From JADGQM01 sp964441945 (lineage in GTDB: Bacteria; Desulfobacterota; Syntrophobacteria; Syntrophobacterales; Syntrophobacteraceae), in assembly GCA_964441945.1 (NCBI GenBank), contig CAYTWB010000002.1:1-64000 (forward strand): DNA of 64,000 bases, written 5' to 3'. How positions within the stretch are numbered: the first letter of the stretch is position 1; the number at the start of each line of letters is the position of its first letter. Positions 26,861 to 35,859 of the stretch are shown one piece after another. The translations under genes were made by a program, and so were the position numbers. The notes under the pieces are model-generated. The model saw only the letters and a list, made by a program, of their open reading frames with translations, ran no database searches and was not told the origin of the DNA.

Positions 26861-28627
26861 ATGCACGGTTTCTTCGGTCGCATCCTTTTGATCAACCTCA
26901 CTGACCGGAGTTATCAGATCGAACCGGTTTCCGACGAGGTACTGGCTGCAGGCCTCGGGGGCAAGGGACTGGCGACGCGCCTCCTGCTGGAGAAGAACCC
27001 TCCAGGCATTGACCCCTTCTCTGAACGGAATCACTTGATTTTTGCCACCGGCCCTCTCTGTCAGAGCCGTATCTGGGGCGGAAGCCGCTACGGGGTTTTT
27101 GCCAAGTCCCCTCAGACGCGTCTTTACTCCGAATCCTACGCCGGCGGCAAAGTCCCGGAGGCTGTCGATTCGGCGGGTTACGATGCGGTGCTCTTTTTCG
27201 GAAAGGCCGACAGGCCGACAGTGGCCTCTGTTTATCCTGAGGGGGTGGAATTCCACGATGCGGGAGATCTCTGGGGCGCCGACACATTCGTAACCGAGTC
27301 GGAAGCCAAAAAACGCTTCGCCGTATCAAGAGAGGGCTATCGTAAGCCGGGGGCTGTAGTCATTGGTCCCGCCGGCGAGAAGTTGGTGCGGTTCGCGGTC
27401 ATCGAAAACGACAAATGGCGTTCTGCCGGGCGTACCGGCGTCGGGGCCGTGATGGGTTCCAAGCTGCTCAAGGCGATAGTGTTTCAAGGAAATGCCCGGC
27501 GCAGCCCGTATGATGCAGAGGGTCTGGCACGGTATTCCAGGGAATTCGCCAAGGCCAATATTGAGCATCCCGGCGTCAAGGCCTACAAGGCTCTGGGCAC
27601 AACTATGATGGTTGCCGTCATGAACAAGGCTCAGGCTTTCCCCACACGCTACTGGGCAGAGGGGACCTTTGAGCATTGGGAAAAGATCAGCGGCCAGACT
27701 ATGCACCAGGAACATGACGTCAGACCGAATGCCTGCGCAAAGTGTTTGATGGCCTGCGGCCGCTTGACCACAATCAAAAAGGGGCGTCACACCGGATTGG
27801 TCATCGAGGGGCCCGAGTACGAAACCATCTATGCCTTCGGCGGCCTGTGCATGATTGATGAAATCGAAGAGATAGTATATCTCAACGACGTCTGTGACCG
27901 CGTTGGGATGGATACCATTACGGCGGGTAATCTTTGTGCATTCACCATCGAAGCTGCACGGCGCGGCAAGGTGGACTATGATATCGACTACAACCAACCG
28001 GACAAGGTGGCCGAGCTTCTGGAGAAGATCGGCAAACGAGAAGGAATCGGCGATGTGCTTGCCGAAGGGATCGTACACGCTGCCAAAACCTGGGGTCTCG
28101 AGGATCTCGCCATCCACGTCAAAGGCATGGAACCGGCAGGCTATGATCCGCGAACCCTCAAAGGAATGGGGCTCTCCTACGCAACCTCGGATCGCGGTGC
28201 CTGCCACCTGCGCACCACGTTTTACAAACCCGAGCTGTCAGGCATGATCCCTCCCGACACGATTGAGGGCAAAGCGGAGATGCTGACCGATTTCGAAGAT
28301 CGCCTGACGATCTTCGACACCTTGATCTTGTGCCGCTTCTATCGTGATCTCTACACATGGGAGGAACTCGATAAGGTCATCCACATGATGACCGGGCTCC
28401 CCTCATCCAAGGAAGAACTTAGAAAGAAGGCTTCGGCCGTCTCCACCATGACCCGCCGGTTCAACCTGCGCGAAGGGCTAAAACCCGAACAGGACCGCCT
28501 GCCCAAAAGACTCCATCGGGAAGCCCTCCCCACTGGTCAGTCCATCAGCGAAGAAGAGATGGAACAGATGCTCAAGGAATACTTCCACCTTCGCGGATGG
28601 GACGATCAAGGCATTCCCCCCGCCTGA
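26861..28627 (+). CDS. Aldehyde:ferredoxin oxidoreductase (tungsten family)
   Basis: The 588-residue protein has the AOR layout: an N-terminal pterin-binding beta domain (GRILLINLTDRSYQIEP...GGKGLATRLLL), then helical domains. Iron-sulphur ligands appear as CAKCLMAC near residue 291 and a distant Cys in LILCRFYRD near 491, matching the C-x2-C-x3-C...C pattern. The GMEPAGYDPRTLKGMGLSYATSDRGACHLR block lies near the second pterin. AORs oxidise aldehydes to acids with ferredoxin. Placed 70 bases after livF, it could oxidise the aldehyde made by the aminotransferase; that link is inference. The start at 26861 follows GGAAGGAG. Confidence 0.92.
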   Translation: MHGFFGRILLINLTDRSYQIEPVSDEVLAAGLGGKGLATRLLLEKNPPGIDPFSERNHLIFATGPLCQSRIWGGSRYGVFAKSPQTRLYSESYAGGKVPEAVDSAGYDAVLFFGKADRPTVASVYPEGVEFHDAGDLWGADTFVTESEAKKRFAVSREGYRKPGAVVIGPAGEKLVRFAVIENDKWRSAGRTGVGAVMGSKLLKAIVFQGNARRSPYDAEGLARYSREFAKANIEHPGVKAYKALGTTMMVAVMNKAQAFPTRYWAEGTFEHWEKISGQTMHQEHDVRPNACAKCLMACGRLTTIKKGRHTGLVIEGPEYETIYAFGGLCMIDEIEEIVYLNDVCDRVGMDTITAGNLCAFTIEAARRGKVDYDIDYNQPDKVAELLEKIGKREGIGDVLAEGIVHAAKTWGLEDLAIHVKGMEPAGYDPRTLKGMGLSYATSDRGACHLRTTFYKPELSGMIPPDTIEGKAEMLTDFEDRLTIFDTLILCRFYRDLYTWEELDKVIHMMTGLPSSKEELRKKASAVSTMTRRFNLREGLKPEQDRLPKRLHREALPTGQSISEEEMEQMLKEYFHLRGWDDQGIPPA

Positions 28628-28635
28628 CTTTTCTC

Positions 28636-28661
28636 GATCCGCCGCAGCACCGCGGCGGATC
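28636..28661 (+). terminator. Hairpin after the AOR gene
   Basis: A 10-bp perfect stem, GATCCGCCGC (28636-28645) with GCGGCGGATC (28652-28661), has a 6-base loop and begins 9 bases after the stop codon. There is no T-run, so it may act as a weak terminator or an mRNA-stabilising 3' end of the sigma-54 operon. Confidence 0.5.
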
Positions 28662-28759
28662 AGCCGGCCTGCCAAAGAAAACCTGTACAGAGAGTGAGTC
28701 CTCGATGTAAGAGAGGCTCGTTACAGCGACTGGGGCAATTGCGATAACGGAGGATATGT

Positions 28760-29278
28760 ATGAAAACGGTACCGCGGCGTAAAGAGCGGGCAATGAAAAC
28801 CTCACGGGAGATGGAACTTCTGCTGGAACGCATGCCGGTGGGTCGATTGGCTGTCACGACCGAGGATGGTCCCTACGTGGTTGCCGTGAACTATTTGTTT
28901 CTTGAGGGCCACATCTACTTCCATAGTGGACAGGCGGGACGAAAGATGGAAGCGCTTCGGGCCGATTCCCGCGTGTGTTTTCTGGTAGACGATGTCGGGC
29001 CGCAGGTTATTTTTGAACAGGGTTGCGGGATGAGTCAGATTTACGAAAGCGTCGTCTGTTTCGGAAGGGCAGAGTTCGTGGAAGGGCCGATTGAGAAAAT
29101 GCGAATCCTGGATAAATTGGTGCAAAAGTTTGTGCCCCACCATTATCCCTTATCCCCCATGGGGGATCGGAACATCGAGAAGACCGCTGTAGTCAAGATT
29201 GTCGTCGAGTCGATGAGCGGGAAAGCGAACGTTCTCTCCCCGTCGCACACCGTTCTTCACAATCGCTTTCACGGGTGA
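28760..29278 (+). CDS. Pyridoxamine-5'-phosphate-oxidase-like flavin-binding protein (NimA type)
   Basis: A 172-residue split-barrel protein resembling the Nim/PNPOx-like group that binds FMN or heme-like cofactors. Visible motifs are MPVGRLAVTTEDGPYVVAVNYLF (strands 1-2, about 30-52), IYFHSGQAGRKMEALRADSRVCFLVDD (about 57-83) and a YESVVCFGRAEFVEG strand. It is not the vitamin B6 enzyme itself. The ATG at 28760 has GGAGG 6 bases upstream. It may be separately transcribed. Confidence 0.8.
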   Translation: MKTVPRRKERAMKTSREMELLLERMPVGRLAVTTEDGPYVVAVNYLFLEGHIYFHSGQAGRKMEALRADSRVCFLVDDVGPQVIFEQGCGMSQIYESVVCFGRAEFVEGPIEKMRILDKLVQKFVPHHYPLSPMGDRNIEKTAVVKIVVESMSGKANVLSPSHTVLHNRFHG

Positions 29279-29360
29279 CGCGGACAACGTCTGTGCGCGA
29301 GGCGCAAGAGGCTTTCAAGAAAAGAACAAGAAAAGGATTTACCCGATCAATACGTCGCTT

Positions 29361-30317
29361 TTGACTGACTTGCGCCATGATGGAACGGGACAAAGGGGCT
29401 GTTCCGCGGCGTCCTTCGAGGGCACGGCCCTTTCCTGCTATGTTCGGCTGGTTCTGACGGCGGTCTTCTGGGGAGGCACCTTCGTAGCCGGGCGCATCGT
29501 TGCTCGGGAGATGGATCCCTGGCTGGCCGCTTTCTTGCGTTTTGTAGTGGCTTCCGCTTTTCTGGTCATCTTCCTGTCGACCCTGGAACCCGGTCCGCTG
29601 AAAATACCTCGAAGACAGGTCCTGCCCGTCATCGCCCTCGGGCTGAGCGGGATCTTTGCCTATAATCTGTTCTTTTTCTCCGGACTGAAGACGGTGCCGG
29701 CCGGCCGAGCATCCTTGATCGTAGCCTGTAATCCCGTTTTCATTGCTGTCTTTTCGGCCCTGTTCTTTCGTGAGCGCATGACCGTCCTCAAGGTGTTGGG
29801 CATCATGCTGTCGTTGGCTGGAGCGAGCGTTGTCATTGGCAAAGGCGACCCGCTTCAACTCCTGCAAGGCAGCCTCGGCATCGGGGAACTCTATATCTTT
29901 GGGTGCGTTATGAGCTGGGTTGCTTATTCGCTCATCGGGAAATACACGCTTCGTGATCTCTCACCCCTGGCCAGTGTCACCTATGCTTGTGTTATAGGCG
30001 CTCTTTGCCTTGCCGCACCGGGAGTCTCCGAAGCGCTCAACCGCAGCCTGGGTTCGTATTCCTGGTCCGCATGGATCAGCATTGTCTACCTGGGGTTGTT
30101 CGGTTCCGCTTTGGGATTTCTCTGGTACTACCAGGGCATAAAAGCCATAGGCCCTTCCCGGGCGGGCGTTTTCATCAACATTGTCCCGATCAGTTCTGTG
30201 GGTCTGGCTTTTTTCTTCCTGAACGAAACGATAGACCTCTCCCTGGTCCTTGGAGCCATCCTTGTCATCGTCGGAGTCTTCTTGACGAACCGGGTCCAGG
30301 TTGCCAGGGACCGGTAA
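29361..30317 (+). CDS. DMT-superfamily (EamA) transporter
   Basis: A 318-residue membrane protein with about ten helices arranged as two EamA repeats. LTAVFWGGTFVAGRIVAREMDPWLAAFLRF is in the first repeat, and a GELYIFGCVMSWVAYSLIGKYTLRDLSPL start marks the second. Such carriers usually export metabolites or amino acids. The start codon is uncertain: the frame opens with TTG at 29361 and no good Shine-Dalgarno, and the membrane part begins only near residue 28. Confidence 0.85.
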   Translation: MTDLRHDGTGQRGCSAASFEGTALSCYVRLVLTAVFWGGTFVAGRIVAREMDPWLAAFLRFVVASAFLVIFLSTLEPGPLKIPRRQVLPVIALGLSGIFAYNLFFFSGLKTVPAGRASLIVACNPVFIAVFSALFFRERMTVLKVLGIMLSLAGASVVIGKGDPLQLLQGSLGIGELYIFGCVMSWVAYSLIGKYTLRDLSPLASVTYACVIGALCLAAPGVSEALNRSLGSYSWSAWISIVYLGLFGSALGFLWYYQGIKAIGPSRAGVFINIVPISSVGLAFFFLNETIDLSLVLGAILVIVGVFLTNRVQVARDR

Positions 30318-30383
30318 TCGGGAAGGAAGCTTTACAGATTGAGAGAGCTCCCGGAGAAAGAGCTACACGTACCCGTTTTTCCT

Positions 30384-30818
30384 CTAATCAAGTGCGTGCG
30401 CGGCAAGTGCGACAATACGCGGAATAGGCTTTGTGCCCTGCTCATAATAGGCCACGCTGCGACGGCTCAGTCCAAGGGCCCGGGCAGCAGCATCGAGCGT
30501 GTAACCTTTGCGCTTGCGCCATTTCCTAAAGGCATCCGCCGACATGGTGAGCCCTGACTGCTCTTGAGCCAGCCGCCATAACGTGTCGGCCGCCATGTCG
30601 ATTTCATCGGGCCAGGTTACATCCGTGCCGTACTCACCAACCTGTACGCGACTGAATAATTCCGGTGCATGGCGCAACGGTGCATAAAAGTGGAAGGCCT
30701 CAATCAGGTCGGAAACATCGACAAGGCTCTCCTCGCCATTGTGCCAGCGGATGAACAAGGTGAGAGGCTTCCCGCCCGCAGCAACGGCCACGATACGCGG
30801 CAAAGTCTTCTTTGGCAT
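30384..30818 (-). CDS. DUF2442 domain fused to XRE-type helix-turn-helix (antitoxin-like)
   Basis: A 144-residue protein with an N-terminal DUF2442 domain (about 15-80: LFIRWHNGEESLVDVSDLI, then EYGTDVTWPDEIDMAADTLWRL) and a C-terminal Cro/C1-like helix-turn-helix (FRKWRKRKGYTLDAAARALGLSRRSVAYYEQG, about 101-132). DUF2442 proteins are commonly paired with DUF4160 proteins, as here, in predicted toxin-antitoxin-like modules. It lies 5 bases after the DUF4160 gene. The DNA-binding domain makes it the likely autoregulator acting on the palindrome at 31081-31099. Biochemical activity is unproven. Confidence 0.82.
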   Translation of the reverse strand: MPKKTLPRIVAVAAGGKPLTLFIRWHNGEESLVDVSDLIEAFHFYAPLRHAPELFSRVQVGEYGTDVTWPDEIDMAADTLWRLAQEQSGLTMSADAFRKWRKRKGYTLDAAARALGLSRRSVAYYEQGTKPIPRIVALAAHALD

Positions 30819-30823
30819 GATCG

Positions 30824-31057
30824 TTACCCCCGTTCGTTAAGCTGATCCCATCGAAGTGATAACGCCTCTTGATGCGCTTGTGCCCATGCCAGCGCCTCAG
30901 CGATCTGGGTTGGCCGGGCTTCCCCTGCAATCACCGTCAGATCGGAAATCCGCACCAACACCTGGAAATCCGGTGCCACAATGTGAAAGTGCGGCGGGCG
31001 GTGATCGTCAGCGTACATGCGAATGCTGATTTCGCCGAAGCGCTGTAGTACCGGCAT
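30824..31057 (-). CDS. DUF4160 protein (toxin-like partner)
   Basis: A 77-residue DUF4160 protein. The family signature is ISIRMYADDHRPPHFHIVAPDF (near residues 10-31) with the conserved His-x-Pro-Pro-His-Phe-His cluster, which could bind metal or act catalytically. The tail RPTQIAEALAWAQAHQEALSLRWDQLN is helical. It is first in a two-gene unit with the DUF2442-XRE gene. A toxin role is inference from context. Confidence 0.8.
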   Translation of the reverse strand: MPVLQRFGEISIRMYADDHRPPHFHIVAPDFQVLVRISDLTVIAGEARPTQIAEALAWAQAHQEALSLRWDQLNERG

Positions 31058-31080
31058 ATCACCTCATCAAAAGCAACCCA

Positions 31081-31099
31081 TAGTGCAATGATTGCACTA
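31081..31099 (-). promoter_or_regulatory. Palindromic operator before the DUF4160/DUF2442 pair
   Basis: A perfect inverted repeat, TAGTGCAAT-G-ATTGCACTA, ends 24 bases before the DUF4160 start. On the minus strand a TTGACT -35-like hexamer (31114-31109) sits just upstream, so the palindrome covers the -10 region. This is as expected for autoregulation by the XRE-type partner. Confidence 0.7.
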
Positions 31100-31191
31100 C
31101 CGGCAAAAAAAGTCAACTCCCTGTTTGGGCGACCCCCGTACAATGTCCCGGGTTCAGCTGCCGGACTGGCAATAGATAACTGAACAGGAGA

Positions 31192-32004
31192 CTACACGTA
31201 TTCCCTCCGGAGGGTTTCAAGCATCTCGTCTGTGAGCAGCTCGGATTTGCGAAGTTCTGCAAACTTGTCAAGCAGGTCGGATACTGTCAAACGCTGCTTT
31301 TCGTCATGGGAAATGTCATCGATGATCTGCCCCTTGTGCATCATTATGGTCCGATTGCCCACATCAAGCGCCTGTTGCATGCTGTGGGTGACCATGACGG
31401 CGGTGAGCCGGTCCTTCTCGATGAAGGAACGGGTGAGCTTGATGACCTGCGCTGCCGACTTGGGGTCAAGGGCTGCGGTGTGCTCGTCAAGCAGCAGCAC
31501 CTTTGGCTGAGCGATCACGGACATGAGCAGGGTCAGTGCCTGGCGCTGTCCCCCGGAAAGCGAACCGATAAGCGTATCCAGCCTGTCTTCAAGCTGCATC
31601 TCCAGCTGTTTGACTTCGGTTCTATACCGTTCCAGCTGAACCCCATTCAGGCCGCGAACAGGCAGACTCCTTTTGTTGCGAAGGAATGCCATATGGATGT
31701 TTTCCGCGATGGTCATCTGTGGCGCGGTACCCATAAAGGGGTTCTGGAAAACCCGGGCAATAGAGCGTGCGCGCTGAAAATCCTTCTTATTGGTGACGTC
31801 ATGGCCAGCGATGAGGATCCGGCCCTGGTCGGGCAGAAACGAGCCGGCAAGGGCGTTGAGCAGCGTTGACTTGCCCGAACCGTTGGTGCCGATGATCGTG
31901 ACAAAATCGCCCGGCCCGATATGGAGGCTGACACCCCGCAGGGCATAGACCTCGTTAATGGTCCCGGCATTGAATCGTTTGTGAAAGTCGGTGATCTGTA
32001 TCAT
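31192..32004 (-). CDS. ABC transporter ATPase of the permease/binding-protein fusion system
   Basis: A 270-residue ATPase with Walker A GTNGSGKST near residue 39, signature LSGGQRQALTLL near 148 and Walker B VLLLDEHTAALD near 169, followed by the H-loop VTHSMQQAL. Similar ATPases partner with BPD_transp_2 permeases and DUF534-type binding proteins (TrpXYZ-like sets). It lies 95 bases downstream of the giant fusion gene, in the same direction. Confidence 0.9.
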   Translation of the reverse strand: MIQITDFHKRFNAGTINEVYALRGVSLHIGPGDFVTIIGTNGSGKSTLLNALAGSFLPDQGRILIAGHDVTNKKDFQRARSIARVFQNPFMGTAPQMTIAENIHMAFLRNKRSLPVRGLNGVQLERYRTEVKQLEMQLEDRLDTLIGSLSGGQRQALTLLMSVIAQPKVLLLDEHTAALDPKSAAQVIKLTRSFIEKDRLTAVMVTHSMQQALDVGNRTIMMHKGQIIDDISHDEKQRLTVSDLLDKFAELRKSELLTDEMLETLRREYV

Positions 32005-32099
32005 GAATACTGCTTTGCTCCATTGGAACCCTGGGGGTCCGCATCCGACACGGTTTCATCCTGGGGCTGTTTGAGCTTGTCCCCAGTCCGTGCAGCCCT

Positions 32100-35000
32100 T
32101 TATTCTTTGACTCCGGCAGCGCGCCTGATCACGTCGGCAGGAATGGACATACCGTATTCGCGGGCAAGTGCCAGGTTGATCGTCATCTTTTCCGGGACAT
32201 AATCATTGATGGGAATGTCTTTGGGATCTTCTCCCCTGATGACCCGCTCGGCCGCTTTTGCCGTTGCCCTCCCCACCTCAACGTAATCCGCGCCAAGTCC
32301 CAGGAACGCCCCTCGCTCGATATCGGCAGGCGCATTGGTAAAATAGGGGACCTTGTTCTGACGCAGAATCTCTGCAATCGAGTCAAGCGCCATAATGACC
32401 GTGTTGTCTCCCGAGGTCAGAAATAGATCGGGCTTTCTTTTCAGCAGGGCCCTGAGGGCATCCATGACCTCGCCGGTGCTGGTCACGTTTGTTTCCAGAA
32501 GCTCAAAGCCATACTTCCGGGCAGCAGCCCTCGCCTTGTACGTGCAGGCCTCAGAACAGGCCTCGGCGGGGTTCCAGATGATGCCGATCTTCTTCGCTTC
32601 CGGGAAGATGTCCCGCATGGTTTTTATTGTAGCCGCAACAGGTTGAAACGTCGCCACACCGGTTATGTTGGGCAGGTGGTCGGCGCTTGCCCTGGCAACG
32701 CCCATCCGGTAAGGATCGGTCACCGCACCGAAGACATGCGGGACCCTTTTGTTCGTGTTTGCCATGACTTGCAGGGAAGGGGTCGAGACGGTAATGATAT
32801 AATCGTAGTTCTGCCGCACAATGTCCTGGGCGATTGCCTGGGCCATGGTGAACTCGTTCTGCGCGTTCTTGACATCAATCGAAATATTGGCCTGCTCTAA
32901 TAGGCCGCTTTCTTCAAGCCCCTGCACGATGCCCCGGCTGGTTTCAGTGAGAAGGATATTGTCGCTGAAAACGAAGAGCGCCAGCCGCTTTGCCTTGCTC
33001 TGGGCCGAAAGTCTTGACGGCTTCTCACTGTCAATAACCTTCTGCGCCTTCTTGACCAGTTCATCGCTTACCGGTAGGCCGCAGGATCGAGCAGCATTCA
33101 AGTTGAGTCCCAAAAGAGTCTCCCTGGTCTGCTGGATAGGAAGCTTTGCGGTGCTTTCGCCCTTCAGCACACGGGCGAGATACTGTCCGCCCTCGTAGCC
33201 GGTCCGGTAATAGTCGGGGCCAAGGACCACCATGGAGCCGCTTTCAAGGAACTCCGAATCGATCGAAAAGACCGGAATCTTCTTATCCCCGGCAACCTTC
33301 ACAAAGCTGTCAAAGCTGACGTTAAGGGTGTTGTCTCCTCCATTCAAAAAGACCTGAGCGCCTTTCATGACCAGCGACCGGGAAGCCTCGAGCACGTCGG
33401 CCGGGCCAGTCACGGTCGCCTCGATGATTTCCATGCCGGTTGCGACAGCATGTGCCCGCGCTTTTACCATCACTGACTCTGAGTTTGCTTCTGAGCTGTT
33501 CCAGACCATGCCGATCTTTTTCCGCTCGGGAAGCATCTCCCGAATTAAATCAAGCATGGCTTCGATCGGTGGAAAGCAGGCAATACCGGTCAGGTTCGCA
33601 GGGTGCTCTTCCGGGGACCTGGCGGCACCGATACGGAAAGGATCATAGATATAGGTGAAGACCACGCTGACGTCGTCGCGCCCGCCGGCCAGTTGGACCG
33701 CCGACTGAACGCAGGGAGTGGACAGCGGCACGATGATGTCAACCTCCCGCCGGATGAGGTCCTGAATAATGGAATTGATCATCGAGAAGTCGGCCTGGGC
33801 ATTCTTGTAAATGATCTCTATGTTTTCCCCGTCGGAGAATCCACTTTCCGCCAGGGCTTTAACAATACCTTGTTTACAGAGCTCCACGTTGGGTTCGAGT
33901 GTGAACTGGACAACTCCGATTTTAGGTTTGTGTTGTACCGGTCCGGCACCGGCGCCCACGCGCCGGGTTGCCTCCGCGATGACCTCCGGAGGAATGGTGA
34001 TGCCGGCCTGGGCTGCAACATCAAGGTTGATGCCCAGGGTGAGCTTTTCATATCGTTCAAAGGGGATGCGTCCGGGATCTTCCCCCTTGAGTATCCGGTC
34101 AACCAGCCGGGCCGCCTGTATGCCGCTGGTCGTATAGTCATAACCCAGTACTGCCAGCGCGCCGTCCTTCAACCGCTCCACGTCGCTCATAAAAATGGGA
34201 ATGTTTTTAGACTTTGCCGCTTTCACTACGGCGTCAAAGGCCGAATAGACAATGTTGTCCGGAGCGAGCACAAATGCATGGATTCCCTTCTGAACCAGGG
34301 AAGCGGCAGCCTCATGCACTTCCGATGATCCGGTGATGGTTGTGCCGACCAGGGTCACCTCGGGGTGTGATTTCACGGCTTTCTCAAGCAGTTCCACATT
34401 GAAGACGGAATTGGCCTGAGCCGGGTCCCAGATGGTGCCGATGGTGATAGGACCGGGAAGGATCTTTCTTACGAGTTCCAGTGTTTGGGCCATGGGCACC
34501 CAGCCGTATACACCGGTAACGTTTGGCTCATGGTCCGTGTCCGATCTGCCGGCGCCGATGATAAAAGGGTTTGCAACCGTTGCGAAGACAATCGGCCTGT
34601 CCTTGACCCTGTTGACGGCGGCTTGAGTACACCCGGTGGATATGGGAACAATGATGTCGACCTTCTGCTGGAGGAACTTGGCAAGAATGGTGTCGACCGT
34701 GGGCAGGTCGCCATGAGCGTTTTCGAGCAATATCGTGCAGTTCTCATGGTTTCGGTAGCCAAGCCTTCGAAGCTCATCAACAAGGCTGTCGCGGGTTATG
34801 TTCAGCAGCTCGTTGTCCGTGAGCTGTACGCAGCCGATAGTGAAAGCTTTTGGAGGAATCGACGAATCGGAAGGGATAAACCGATATCCTGCAAAGAGAA
34901 TACCTGCGACGACAATGGCTCCGAAGGCTCCCTGCCGGATCTTCTTGTTCGCAAGAGCGGCTGCAATCTGCTGCACAAGCTTTGTCGGACCCTTTCCGTC

Positions 35001-35855
35001 GGCGACGGATTTCGAAATCACCAGGGTTAAGAACACAAAAACCGCCGTCAGCAGTTTGAGATCGATCGGGTTCATACCCACATAGAGGGCAAAGGCGATC
35101 ATGAGCCTGAAGATGATCGAGCCGACGATGACACTGAGCACACGGACCAACATGGAGTTTGTCTTGAGCACGGATTCCCCGATGATAACCGCAGCCAGCC
35201 CGATGACCACCGTACCGATGCCCATGCCGATATCCGCAAATCCCTGATATTGCGCCACGAGAGCGCCCGAGAGACCCACCAGGCCATTGGCCAGGGCCAC
35301 GCCGAAAATGGTCATTCCGGTCACGTTGACCCCGTTTGCCGAGGCCATGGTCGGGTTGCTTCCCGTCACCCGCATGGCAATACCGAAATCCGTCTTGAAG
35401 AAGAAGGCCGCCAGGAACCAGAACGCCGCCATGAGCAGGGCAAGGGCCAGGAGGTTCCAGACCTCGATAGGCAGGCCCGGGTTCATCGCCGCCAGCCACG
35501 AGAAAAGTGTTTTCCGGTTTAGGAGAGGGATGTTTGAGCGGCCCATGATGTGCAGGTTAATGGAGTAGAGCGCGGTCATGACAAGAATGCCCGCAAGAAG
35601 CCCGCTCACCTTAAACCGGGTGTTGATGATCGCTGTCATGCACCCGGCAACCGCGCCGATGAGAAAGGCGGCTCCCAGCGCTGTGAGCGGATTGAATCCC
35701 GCCGCCAACAGTACTGCAGCGGCTGCCGCACCCGAGGTGAAGCTCCCGTCCACGGTAATGTCGGGGAAGTCATGGATACGGAAAGTGATGAAGACTCCCA
35801 TGGTCATGAACGCGTAGAGAAATCCCAGATTGACGGCGCCGATCCAGAGCTCCAT
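32100..35855 (-). CDS. ABC permease fused to three tandem DUF534-type substrate-binding domains
   Basis: A single uninterrupted 1251-residue frame. Residues 1-290 are a BPD_transp_2 permease with about eight helices (NLGFLYAFMTMGVFITFRIHDFPDITVDGSF at the start, and the IGTVVIGLAAVIIGESVL coupling loop). A further helix (about 310-327, FGAIVVAGILFAGYRF) anchors the rest outside. Three homologous ABC_sub_bind domains follow at about 335-635, 640-945 and 950-1251, each with a start like IGVVQFT, a DIIVPISTGCTQAA-type strand, a VFATVANPF-like strand and a KIGIIWNPAEA-like motif. Normally these are separate proteins with one binding domain. The three are diverged, so they may bind different ligands. 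It starts 4 bases after the STAS gene. Confidence 0.9.
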   Translation of the reverse strand: MELWIGAVNLGFLYAFMTMGVFITFRIHDFPDITVDGSFTSGAAAAAVLLAAGFNPLTALGAAFLIGAVAGCMTAIINTRFKVSGLLAGILVMTALYSINLHIMGRSNIPLLNRKTLFSWLAAMNPGLPIEVWNLLALALLMAAFWFLAAFFFKTDFGIAMRVTGSNPTMASANGVNVTGMTIFGVALANGLVGLSGALVAQYQGFADIGMGIGTVVIGLAAVIIGESVLKTNSMLVRVLSVIVGSIIFRLMIAFALYVGMNPIDLKLLTAVFVFLTLVISKSVADGKGPTKLVQQIAAALANKKIRQGAFGAIVVAGILFAGYRFIPSDSSIPPKAFTIGCVQLTDNELLNITRDSLVDELRRLGYRNHENCTILLENAHGDLPTVDTILAKFLQQKVDIIVPISTGCTQAAVNRVKDRPIVFATVANPFIIGAGRSDTDHEPNVTGVYGWVPMAQTLELVRKILPGPITIGTIWDPAQANSVFNVELLEKAVKSHPEVTLVGTTITGSSEVHEAAASLVQKGIHAFVLAPDNIVYSAFDAVVKAAKSKNIPIFMSDVERLKDGALAVLGYDYTTSGIQAARLVDRILKGEDPGRIPFERYEKLTLGINLDVAAQAGITIPPEVIAEATRRVGAGAGPVQHKPKIGVVQFTLEPNVELCKQGIVKALAESGFSDGENIEIIYKNAQADFSMINSIIQDLIRREVDIIVPLSTPCVQSAVQLAGGRDDVSVVFTYIYDPFRIGAARSPEEHPANLTGIACFPPIEAMLDLIREMLPERKKIGMVWNSSEANSESVMVKARAHAVATGMEIIEATVTGPADVLEASRSLVMKGAQVFLNGGDNTLNVSFDSFVKVAGDKKIPVFSIDSEFLESGSMVVLGPDYYRTGYEGGQYLARVLKGESTAKLPIQQTRETLLGLNLNAARSCGLPVSDELVKKAQKVIDSEKPSRLSAQSKAKRLALFVFSDNILLTETSRGIVQGLEESGLLEQANISIDVKNAQNEFTMAQAIAQDIVRQNYDYIITVSTPSLQVMANTNKRVPHVFGAVTDPYRMGVARASADHLPNITGVATFQPVAATIKTMRDIFPEAKKIGIIWNPAEACSEACTYKARAAARKYGFELLETNVTSTGEVMDALRALLKRKPDLFLTSGDNTVIMALDSIAEILRQNKVPYFTNAPADIERGAFLGLGADYVEVGRATAKAAERVIRGEDPKDIPINDYVPEKMTINLALAREYGMSIPADVIRRAAGVKE

Positions 35856-35859
35856 GTGG

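Noticed and set aside
33603..34328. Rightward 241-codon frame inside the permease/binding-domain fusion.
   Set aside because: It is antisense to clearly conserved binding-domain coding sequence, with no signal or ribosome binding site.
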